From NCBI GenBank assembly GCA_004000625.1, contig SAUS01000025.1, forward strand, positions 1 to 34,096: a stretch of 34,096 nt of DNA, given 5' to 3'. This DNA is from Candidatus Cibiobacter qucibialis. GTDB taxonomy: Bacteria; Bacillota; Clostridia; Oscillospirales; Ruminococcaceae. Below are positions 6,642-13,198 of this stretch, piece after piece. The notes under the pieces were generated by a model. That model searched no databases. It saw only the letters and a list, made by a program, of their open reading frames with translations, and was not told where the DNA came from. How positions within the stretch are numbered: position 1 is the first letter of the stretch; each line of letters begins with the position of its first letter. The position numbers were made by a program, and so were the translations under genes.

Positions 6642-8086
6642 TTCGCGTTTTCCCCTGCCTGTTGGGTGATATACTCGTCCAGCTCGCTGCTCTGCCAGGT
6701 GTAGCGCTGCAAAAGCTGCCAATCGCAATCGGGGCGGGCCAGCTGAGCATCCACACAGAAGCGCTCCAGAGGCAGGCAGCACAGCAGGCTGAAGCTGAAC
6801 GCCGCTGCCACAAAGGCCATGCGTGCCGCCGGGATGCAGCGGAACAACCGCACCGCAGCCAGAACACTGGCCAGTAACAATGCTCCCAGCACCCACGCAG
6901 CCCAAATGCGCCGCACCGTTGGGCTGTACAGATTGATATACACCGCCAGCTTGGCCGCGGCTAGCATCGCAAACCCGGCACCGAACCCGCACAGCGCCAC
7001 GGCCAACACGCGGGATAAGCCCTTTTGGGTAACCGGCTGCGCCCCCAAAAAGTGCAGTGCCGCCAGCACAGTAAGGTCCAGCGCCAGAATGCGGCAAAAC
7101 TCCCAAAAACCGTTCACCGCAAACGCGGCGGCATCCGGCGCGGTCAGGGGCAGCGGTGCCCCAAGGGCAGCGGCGAATTCCGCCGCCTGCACGGCAAAAA
7201 ACAACGTATACACACCGCACAGCACCGCCATGACTAACACTCCCATCAGCTGGGGCAGGCGCGGCAGGGCTGCCAGTTTGCCGTAAAACTGTTCCGCCGC
7301 AACAGGCGGCGCCTTGCGCCGGGCGCTGCCGCCCGCCAGACCAAACAACCAGGCACCAACAGGCAGGGAGAGCGCAAAGATCAGCAGATTTGCCAGCAGG
7401 GCATCCTGCCCGAACAGCTGCCCCAGCCAGCTGCCAAGATGCCCCCACAGCCGGGCAAAGTTATCATCCGCCCCCGCCAGCGTGGCGCAGGCCGCACCAC
7501 CCAGCAGCAGGGCAGCAGTTATACTGACGGCGGTTTCCAGCGTGCGGCCTTTGCGTCCCGCATGATTGGCCCACCAGCGGTGCAGTGCCTGCCACAGCAG
7601 CTGGGTACGCAGCAAAAAGTTGCCGAATGGGATGGCAAACATGCCCGCCACGCCATCCAGAAGCACAAGGCAGCTGGTGCGGCCAGCCGCCAGTAAATCA
7701 TTGCGGGCCAGCACATAATAAATAGCCGTGCAGTGCCACGCCACGACCTGCCAGAAGCCAAGGTCGTCCGTGTGCAGGCTCCACCCCGCCATGGCCAGGC
7801 TTTGCACCAGCCAGCAGCACCACCAGGCCGCGGCGGTCCGGCTGGGTTTGCGGTCCCCCGCCCAGGCGGCGAGCTCCACCACTACGGTATACAGCGCCAC
7901 AAACACCAGCACTCCGGCGCGCCAGGCGGAGTACTCGCTCGTCACCCCAAAACCCAGGCAGCGGTCAACATATTCATAGCCCGCCGCATAGCTCAGCAGC
8001 AGGGCGGCCAGCATGACCCACTGCGGATTTTTGGGTGCAGAAAATGGAAGGGGCTGGCCTGCAGCCTCTTTTTTATCAAATTTCAT
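6629..8086 (-). CDS. DUF4153/DUF4173-like polytopic membrane protein
   Basis: The 485-residue product has about 11-12 hydrophobic segments, short polar loops and a hydrophilic C-terminal tail containing W-rich DCDWQLLQRYTWQSSELDEY. Such proteins with a leading Lys/Glu-rich cytoplasmic start are often assigned to DUF4153 or DUF4173; the function is unknown. The ATG at 8086 follows AAGGAG. It is the last gene of a three-gene operon after the DUF2975 protein and the XRE regulator (31-bp gap). The final residues and the stop codon are encoded by family B repeat sequence, so the original C-terminus may have been different. Confidence 0.7.
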   Translation of the reverse strand: MKFDKKEAAGQPLPFSAPKNPQWVMLAALLLSYAAGYEYVDRCLGFGVTSEYSAWRAGVLVFVALYTVVVELAAWAGDRKPSRTAAAWWCCWLVQSLAMAGWSLHTDDLGFWQVVAWHCTAIYYVLARNDLLAAGRTSCLVLLDGVAGMFAIPFGNFLLRTQLLWQALHRWWANHAGRKGRTLETAVSITAALLLGGAACATLAGADDNFARLWGHLGSWLGQLFGQDALLANLLIFALSLPVGAWLFGLAGGSARRKAPPVAAEQFYGKLAALPRLPQLMGVLVMAVLCGVYTLFFAVQAAEFAAALGAPLPLTAPDAAAFAVNGFWEFCRILALDLTVLAALHFLGAQPVTQKGLSRVLAVALCGFGAGFAMLAAAKLAVYINLYSPTVRRIWAAWVLGALLLASVLAAVRLFRCIPAARMAFVAAAFSFSLLCCLPLERFCVDAQLARPDCDWQLLQRYTWQSSELDEYITQQAGENANLSE

Positions 8087-8117
8087 TGGGTTGTCTCCTT
8101 ATATCAAGGTCGTTTCT

Positions 8118-8330
8118 TTACGTTTCGTCCGGGCGGTATTCCAACAGGTCAGCGGGCTGGCAGTCCAGCGCTTTGCACAGGGCTTCCAGGGTGGAAAACC
8201 GCACCGCTTTTGCTTTGTTGTTTTTCAGGATGGAAAGGTTGGCCGGGGTAATGCCGATGGTTTCAGCCAGCTCCCCCGCCCCCATGTGGCGCTTTGCCAT
8301 CATCACATCCAGGTTGACGATAATTGGCAT
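8118..8330 (-). CDS. XRE-family (Cro/CI-type) transcriptional regulator
   Basis: The 70-residue protein is a single helix-turn-helix domain (about residues 6-65; GELAETIGITPANLSILKNNKAKAVRFSTLEALCKALDCQPADLLEY). This is the YozG type of small XRE regulator, which in many Firmicutes sits beside a DUF2975 membrane protein. It probably controls its own operon. Its ATG lies 13 bases after the DUF2975 stop codon, with GGGGG upstream, so the two are co-transcribed and probably translationally coupled. The three 21-bp direct repeats at the operon promoter are good candidate binding sites, but that link is inferred. Confidence 0.9.
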   Translation of the reverse strand: MPIIVNLDVMMAKRHMGAGELAETIGITPANLSILKNNKAKAVRFSTLEALCKALDCQPADLLEYRPDET

Positions 8331-8343
8331 CTTCTGCGCCCCC

Positions 8344-8835
8344 TTACACGGTATAGTCCAGTTCGTCTTTCATCTTAACGGCCTGGGCAAACGCATTTTT
8401 GATGACCCGCACGATCAGCGCCATAAACGCCGCCGCAACGCCAATGGCAAAGATGAACGGCAGCCCCAGCACAGCACCCACCGGCAGGCAGAGCGCTGCA
8501 GCCCAGGTGCAGCACCAGCTGATGCGCCGCAGGGCCAACACGTTGGCAGGGGTAAACACCTCTTCTTTTTCAATGCGCGCCAAAAACATGTACAGGTTAT
8601 ACAGCATCCACAGGGCCAGCGCGGCGCTGCAATAGCCCAGCCCCAGCAAAAAATACCCCAGCTTTGGCCCATGCACCAGCTGCAGCGCGTGCACCGCCAA
8701 AACCCAGCTGACGATGCGCGGCCCGCACAGCACCATCACCACGCACCCCATGGCCGCCGCCAGGGTGGCGAACTTGGTCAGCATAATGCTTTTGTGGTCG
8801 TTCCAGCCAAAAAAGTTTTCTGGTAATTGACGCAT
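8344..8835 (-). CDS. DUF2975 membrane protein
   Basis: The 163-residue product has four membrane segments and the FARIEKEEVFTPANVLALRRISW-like region (near residues 85-107) typical of DUF2975 proteins (YoaS type). Their role is unknown but they pair with a small XRE regulator, as here. The ATG at 8835 follows AGGGGGAATGACC. It is the first gene of the operon that continues with the XRE regulator and the DUF4153-like protein. Confidence 0.88.
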   Translation of the reverse strand: MRQLPENFFGWNDHKSIMLTKFATLAAAMGCVVMVLCGPRIVSWVLAVHALQLVHGPKLGYFLLGLGYCSAALALWMLYNLYMFLARIEKEEVFTPANVLALRRISWCCTWAAALCLPVGAVLGLPFIFAIGVAAAFMALIVRVIKNAFAQAVKMKDELDYTV

Positions 8836-8877
8836 TGGTCATTCCCCCTGATGTTTTATGGTATATCCGATGCTGTT

Positions 8878-8906
8878 ATCATAGCATATATCGCATCGTT
8901 TTGCAA
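8878..8906 (-). promoter_or_regulatory. Promoter of the DUF2975-XRE operon
   Basis: On the minus strand TTGCAA (8901-8906) and TATGAT (8878-8883) are separated by 17 bases. The start of transcription would fall near 8871, about 36 bases before the first codon. Confidence 0.75.
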
Positions 8907-8957
8907 TACGTTTTTATCGTTTTTCAATATATTTATTCTGTTTTGCAATGCGTTTAT
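8895..8957. promoter_or_regulatory. Three direct repeats with exact 21-bp period (candidate operators)
   Basis: GTTTTGCAAT (8898-8907), GTTTTTCAAT (8919-8928) and GTTTTGCAAT (8940-8949) repeat at exactly 21 bp, with flanking bases also similar. The first overlaps the -35 box of the operon promoter. Two-turn spacing puts the sites on one face of the helix, as expected for cooperative repressor binding. Confidence 0.7.
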
Positions 8958-9020
8958 GCTTCAGGTTCCTGCACCAGCTGCCCTGCGGCAGATTTTCTGG
9001 CTGAAAATGCGGCAAAAAGC

Positions 9021-9049
9021 TTGACTTTTTCTCCCATACCTGTTACAAT
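9021..9049 (+). promoter_or_regulatory. Promoter of tRNA-Lys
   Basis: TTGACT (9021-9026) and TACAAT (9044-9049) are separated by 17 bases, about 32 bases before the tRNA. Confidence 0.8.
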
Positions 9050-9080
9050 ATTTAAGCTGTAACAGGCAAATTGAGTATTT

Positions 9081-9156
9081 GTGCCCGTAGCTCAGTTGGT
9101 AGAGCACCTGACTTTTAATCAGGGTGTCCGGGATTCGAATTCCCGCGGGCGCACCA
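9081..9156 (+). tRNA. tRNA-Lys (anticodon TTT)
   Basis: The sequence folds as a standard 76-base tRNA with encoded CCA. The acceptor arm GTGCCCG pairs with CGGGCGC, the D-arm contains AGCTCAGTTGGTAGAGC, the anticodon stem CCTGA/TCAGG encloses CTTTTAA (anticodon TTT), and the T-loop is TTCGAAT. It is a single tRNA with its own promoter and terminator. Confidence 0.98.
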
Positions 9157-9195
9157 AAAAGCACCAGACAAATTTTTGTCCGGTGCTTTTTTGTT
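9157..9195 (+). terminator. Terminator of tRNA-Lys
   Basis: A long stem begins right after the CCA end (AAAAGCACCAGACAAA pairing with TTTGTCCGGTGCTTTT, one wobble) and finishes in a T-run. Confidence 0.9.
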
Positions 9196-9215
9196 GTGTC
9201 ATTCAAGATTCTCAA

Positions 9216-9387
9216 GGCAATACCGCATAATTCTAAGTGCCGATACGGCGAGCGAGGTGCGGCAGATGCCAAGCCAAAAGCGCAGATAATACTGGATGTC
9301 TTATCGAGCATTTTGGCAACGCAGATGCCGTGCCGCAGCTGCCGGAGCGGTGCTTAAGCCGCAAGGCGGGAATTGTGCGGTGTTGCC
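9216..9387 (+). repeat. Family A repeat, copy A3 (internally deleted)
   Basis: This 172-bp copy has both terminal inverted repeats and a perfect flanking duplication TCAA (9212-9215 and 9388-9391). It lacks about 110 bases of the centre found in the copy at 32314-32597, joining GATAATACTGGATGTC to TTATCGAGCATTTTGG. Confidence 0.9.
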
Positions 9388-9418
9388 TCAACATTGTGAT
9401 TCCTTTTTGGCTGCTTAG

Positions 9419-9604
9419 CCCGCTTTTCATTTTCTCCAGATCATCACCCCCATCCAGAATAGGTTGGCGAAGATCCTGTCGGTGCCGGTGGCCACCATGG
9501 CCGGGAACAATGCCCAGGACAGCACCATCCGATGGCAATATGCCCCAGCATCTGCCGCGTTCCTGGAATACATTCGCTCTCGGCTGGGGGATGCTTTTTG
9601 CTGA
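9419..9604 (+). other. Possible gene remnant without a start
   Basis: In the otherwise gene-free stretch 9388-9696, one plus-strand frame is open for 61 codons and reads like ordinary protein (IITPIQNRLAKILSVPVATM then AGNNAQDSTIRWQY and so on), but it has no start codon or ribosome binding site and is cut upstream close to the A3 repeat. It may be the 3' end of a gene lost upstream. I recognise no family, and chance cannot be excluded. Confidence 0.25.
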
Positions 9605-9626
9605 TTTCACCCATACCAACAACAAA

Positions 9627-9670
9627 CACCGTGCCGCCATGCAGGGGGTTCTCCTGCTTGCGGCACGGTG
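9627..9670 (-). terminator. Terminator of the 9697-13198 gene block
   Basis: An 11-bp stem CACCGTGCCGC/GCGGCACGGTG (9627-9637 and 9660-9670) encloses a GC-rich inner region and runs into a T-rich tract on the minus strand. It lies 27 bases past the stop codon of the gene at 9697. Confidence 0.7.
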
Positions 9671-9696
9671 CTTTGTTGTATCAGGCTATTGTCGGG

Positions 9697-10389
9697 TTAT
9701 TGTTTCTTTTTGGCAAGCTGTCTGCCCACGGCCCACAGCCAATCCAATGCGGCGGCGGCAAGGGCGGGGTACACGATCAGGCCGAACAGCTGGTACCAGG
9801 TGGGGATAAAGTAATCTGCCCCGCCGGGCAGGGTGCTGGCAGCGTTCAGGGTAATGCTTTGCGGAGTAAAGGTCAGGCCCACGGTCTTGTTTTCATCGGG
9901 GCTGCAGGGATCCAGCCGCAGTGCCACGATCTGGGTGCGCGGCAGGGTGTACACATAGGTGCCGTCTGCCAGCACTTTGGGGAAGACGCGGCGGTCCTGG
10001 CTGTAGGGCTCCCCCGTTTTTGTGGTGTAATACAGGCACATTTCGCGGGAATCGCCGTCAAACTCCACGTTGTAGCTCACGGTACGCACCACGCGGCCGG
10101 ATACATCCTCCAAAATCATCTGCGGGTCGCCGCCTGTGGTAATCAGCTGGCCCTGGGGTGCGCTGTTCTCCCCCGGCTCCCCCCAGGTCAGCTCGGCCAG
10201 CTGCCAGCTTTCAATGGGGATCGAGGTTTCAGTCAGGGTGCCTTTTGCCTTGGCGGAGCTATCCCCCGCAAAGGCCACCGCACCCTGCACCAGCCAGAAC
10301 ACCAGCGCCGCGCACCAGCACAGCACCGGCAAGGCAAAGCGATGGGCAAACAGTCGGTTCAGGCGGCTTTTCCATGTCATCTCTTTCAT
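9697..10389 (-). CDS. Membrane-anchored extracytoplasmic protein, paralogue of 12524-13198
   Basis: The 230-residue product has a basic N-terminus, a membrane segment at about residues 18-40, an outside domain of about 150 residues that looks all-beta, and a C-terminal membrane segment (about 198-220) with a basic end. The stretch LYYTTKTGEPYSQDRRVFPKV and the later ALRLDP align with LYYLSPGQTEYSETQKVFARV and GLRIDP in the product of 12524-13198, so the two are paralogues. I know no named family; the domain may bind carbohydrate or lipid-linked sugar, which is inference. The ATG overlaps the stop of the GT-C-like gene upstream (ATGA), with AAGGAGG in front, so the pair is translated together. 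Confidence 0.8.
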   Translation of the reverse strand: MKEMTWKSRLNRLFAHRFALPVLCWCAALVFWLVQGAVAFAGDSSAKAKGTLTETSIPIESWQLAELTWGEPGENSAPQGQLITTGGDPQMILEDVSGRVVRTVSYNVEFDGDSREMCLYYTTKTGEPYSQDRRVFPKVLADGTYVYTLPRTQIVALRLDPCSPDENKTVGLTFTPQSITLNAASTLPGGADYFIPTWYQLFGLIVYPALAAAALDWLWAVGRQLAKKKQ

Positions 10390-12443
10390 TGGGCCGCCTC
10401 CTTGCTCATCTGCATTGTGACCGGCTCATACCCGGCATCCGTTACGCGGTAGAGCAGGGTCTGCCCCGCCTGCGCAGCGGCCAGGTGGTCGGTAAACAGG
10501 TTCTGATAGCTCTGCACAAAGATATCGTCGATCTTTTGCAGGTAAAGCACCGTACAGCCGTTGGCACGCACGGTTTCATCCAGGCGTTCAGCGGTGTAGG
10601 GGTGGTAGTAGCGCTGCTTCACGCCCTCCTCCTGCGGTTCCAGCTCCGGCAGGCCGAAGGTTCCGCCGCCGCCCTCCTGCGTGGCCCCCACGCCGGAGTA
10701 ATCCACCAGGACGGGGTAAAAATCAAACACGGCAGAGAACCAGTGTTCGCCGTTATCCCCCTGGCTGACAAAAAACACGCGGTCGTTTTCGTTCAGGTAA
10801 TCGCTGCACAGCCAGTCAGCTTCGGCACGGGCGGTCTTGCGGTCGGCGAATTCGCCATCCGAGAAGCCCAGCACCGAAAGCTGCGGCAGGATCATGCCGT
10901 TCACCCGCACCAGCATGGCGGCGGCCATCAGCAGAACACCGGCCTGGCCCGCCAGGGCAATCCAGCGGCGGGCCGGGGCTTTCTGTTCGCCATCCGCGGT
11001 TTGCAGGGCGGTGCTCCAGCAGGCCAGCGCCATAAAGAACCAGCCGATATAGTAAGTATAGATATAGCGGTTATAATCCACCAGCCCCACGGCCTGATCC
11101 GGCTTGAAAATAAAGCCATAGCTGAGCGCCAGCATGAGGTTATACCCCACAAAGCATGCAAGGGACAGCACCCCGATGCAGCCAATGCGCAGCTTGAGCT
11201 GGCGGCCTCTGGCGCAGATGGCCGCCACCAAGAACACCAGCAGAATCAGCACCACAACATTGCGGCCCTGGCCGATCATACTCAGCCGACCATCCGAAGT
11301 CCAGAACTGGTGGCCCATATCGGCCATGGCTTGGGTGAACTGGCTCTGGCGCTCGGCGTAAAAGCCCTCCACCGGCTGGCCCAGCAAAATCTTGATGCCG
11401 TTGATGACCACAGCGGACAAGGGGGCGCTGGTTTCGCCGGTGCCGCCCTCGCTGGCACTTTTGGCAACCAGAATGCCCACATAGCGGATGTTCCAGAAAT
11501 AATAGATCAGCATGGGCGCGGCAAAGCAGGCAATGGCAAAGCCGGTGCGGCGGGCAAGGCCCTTTTTGAAGGGGTGCTCCGCAAACAGCCAGGCATCCAC
11601 AGCCATCAGCCCCGCCGCCACCAGGGACAGCACAAAGGTGTTGGCCTTGATGTTGGCCGCCAGCGCCAGTACCGGCAGTACGGCCCACTTGGGGCCGCCG
11701 GTTTTGCGCAGCGCCAGCCACAGCGCCACAGCGCCGCCCAGTGCAAGGCCCGCGGGCACATCGCCATAGGCGGTCATATAAGTGGTATCCAGATAGATCG
11801 TATGGTTATACACCGTCAAAAACCAGGGGGCAAACCAGCAGATTGCTGCCAGCGGCACCGCAATGCGGTACTGGCGGAAGTTCAGCCCGCCCAGCACCGC
11901 GGCAAACACGGCGGCGGCCAGCACATCATACGCCACATAGATCTTCCAGTCTGCATAATGGCCCAAAAACTGGAAGAAGTAGGAGAGCAGCGGCAGGCCG
12001 GGGTTCTGGGTCTGGGGCCAGGGGGTTCCAAGGGTAGCCAGGGCATACAGGCGGTTATCCGCCTTGGTCACCTTTACGGCGGTAGCCCACAGGCTGAGTT
12101 CATCATACTTGGTTGCCAGCGGCTGGCGGATGAAAAAGTACACCGCAAATGCCAGCGCCATGCCCCAGAACAGCACCGCCCCCGGTGTAACCAGGCGGCG
12201 GTAGGCCGGACGCTGGCCTTTGTGGGGCACCAGCGCCCACACGCCGCTGCCCGCAAACACCGCCCACAGCAGCACAGTGCCGGGCAGCAGCAGGTTTGCC
12301 ATGCCTGCAGCCGTCAGCCAGGCAACGGCAATGCCCAGCGCGGTCAGCGGGGCCAGCGCAGCATGCAGGTTACATTTGAGCGTTAGGAACGCGCAGAACA
12401 AAAACAGCACCGCCAGCGCGGCAAAGATGCAAAGCAGCTCCAT
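10386..12443 (-). CDS. GT-C-like (GT39/ArnT-type) membrane glycosyltransferase candidate, cassette 2
   Basis: The 685-residue product has about 12 membrane segments in the first 530 residues and a soluble C-terminal region of about 150. After the first helices comes KYDELSLWATAVK, whose acidic pair in the first large outside loop matches the catalytic-type DE/DD position of GT-C enzymes. It would use a lipid-linked sugar outside the membrane; substrate and acceptor are unknown. It is a clear paralogue of 13195-15207: shared blocks include GIKxLLG, Y-x-RYI with a following GW, and DRV-x-x-x-SQGD in the C-terminal domain. ATG at 12443 has only a weak GGTGAT site. The start of the small anchored-protein gene overlaps its stop. 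Confidence 0.75.
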   Translation of the reverse strand: MELLCIFAALAVLFLFCAFLTLKCNLHAALAPLTALGIAVAWLTAAGMANLLLPGTVLLWAVFAGSGVWALVPHKGQRPAYRRLVTPGAVLFWGMALAFAVYFFIRQPLATKYDELSLWATAVKVTKADNRLYALATLGTPWPQTQNPGLPLLSYFFQFLGHYADWKIYVAYDVLAAAVFAAVLGGLNFRQYRIAVPLAAICWFAPWFLTVYNHTIYLDTTYMTAYGDVPAGLALGGAVALWLALRKTGGPKWAVLPVLALAANIKANTFVLSLVAAGLMAVDAWLFAEHPFKKGLARRTGFAIACFAAPMLIYYFWNIRYVGILVAKSASEGGTGETSAPLSAVVINGIKILLGQPVEGFYAERQSQFTQAMADMGHQFWTSDGRLSMIGQGRNVVVLILLVFLVAAICARGRQLKLRIGCIGVLSLACFVGYNLMLALSYGFIFKPDQAVGLVDYNRYIYTYYIGWFFMALACWSTALQTADGEQKAPARRWIALAGQAGVLLMAAAMLVRVNGMILPQLSVLGFSDGEFADRKTARAEADWLCSDYLNENDRVFFVSQGDNGEHWFSAVFDFYPVLVDYSGVGATQEGGGGTFGLPELEPQEEGVKQRYYHPYTAERLDETVRANGCTVLYLQKIDDIFVQSYQNLFTDHLAAAQAGQTLLYRVTDAGYEPVTMQMSKEAAQ

Positions 12444-12469
12444 AGAATCACCATTTTATACAACATAAA

Positions 12470-12518
12470 AGCCCTGCGGGTGTGCCCCCAAGCCATGGAC
12501 GCACCGCCCCACAGGGCT
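12470..12518 (-). terminator. Hairpin between the two cassettes, probable (partial) terminator
   Basis: AGCCCTG (12470-12476) pairs with CAGGGCT (12512-12518) around a GC-rich interior. On the minus strand TTTTAT follows, and on the plus strand a run of six T. It separates cassette 1 (12524-15207) from cassette 2 (9697-12443), so cassette 2 may be expressed at a lower level or from its own promoter. Confidence 0.65.
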
Positions 12519-12523
12519 CTTTT

Positions 12524-13198
12524 TTACTTTTTGCGGAAAACATCAACGGCAAGGCAGGCAAACGCAGCCCCCACAGCCGGGGCAAACAACAGCAGCAGCC
12601 ATTGGCCGCCGTTTGGCACAAAGCGCAGGTACCACGGCTGCACCGGGTTGAGCACCACGCCGTCCAGCCGGGTAGGCACGCCGCCCACACTGTCCGGGTC
12701 AATGCGCAGCCCGGTCACGGTAAGGCCGCCCAGGTCAAAGGTATACTGGTTTTCGCCGCTCACGCGGGCAAAAACTTTCTGGGTCTCGCTGTACTCGGTC
12801 TGGCCGGGGCTCAGGTAATACAATGCCACGCTGCCGGGCGGCAGATAGTGCACGGCGTCCAGCTCCACCGTTTCCAGCCAGGCTTCGCCCCGCCAGATGA
12901 TGTGCGGGTCGTTGTCGGTGGAAAGATACCAGCCGGGTTCATCCACCGGCGCGGTATGCCATTCATCGTCATCATAATTGACAAAGCTTTCAAATTCCAG
13001 GTCATCCGCCGTCAGGGTGCGGGTCACCATAGTGCCGTCTGCTTTATGGTTCAGCATCACAGCGCTGCCCACCAGCACGTACACCAGCCACACAATAACA
13101 GCGGCGGCATATGCCAATATCAGCAGCTGCTGGGGGCGCAGCGGGCGGCCCGCACGGGCGGGGGCGGCGAAACGCTTGGTTGGGCGTTTATCTTTCAT
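12524..13198 (-). CDS. Membrane-anchored extracytoplasmic protein, paralogue of 9697-10389
   Basis: The 224-residue product has a very basic N-terminus (MKDKRPTKRF...), a membrane segment at about residues 24-46, an outside beta-rich domain with many acidic residues, and a C-terminal membrane segment (about 198-218) ending FRKK. Architecture and the LYY...YSET..VF...LRIDP pattern match the product of 9697-10389. The family is unknown to me. Its ATG overlaps the stop of the GT-C-like gene 13195-15207 (ATGA), the same arrangement as in the second cassette, which supports duplication of the two genes as a unit. A hairpin terminator follows. Confidence 0.8.
   Translation of the reverse strand: MKDKRPTKRFAAPARAGRPLRPQQLLILAYAAAVIVWLVYVLVGSAVMLNHKADGTMVTRTLTADDLEFESFVNYDDDEWHTAPVDEPGWYLSTDNDPHIIWRGEAWLETVELDAVHYLPPGSVALYYLSPGQTEYSETQKVFARVSGENQYTFDLGGLTVTGLRIDPDSVGGVPTRLDGVVLNPVQPWYLRFVPNGGQWLLLLFAPAVGAAFACLAVDVFRKK

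Noticed and set aside
5814..6650. Frames running through family B repeats, extending neighbouring genes at their starts
   Set aside because: The extensions cross hairpins and bypass good ribosome binding sites at the downstream ATGs.
10158..12386. Very long plus-strand open frame (742 codons) opposite the GT-C-like gene
   Set aside because: It is the complement of a high-GC membrane protein gene, is rich in His, Gln, Arg and Gly, and lacks a ribosome binding site. The minus-strand reading has membrane helices and a paralogue.
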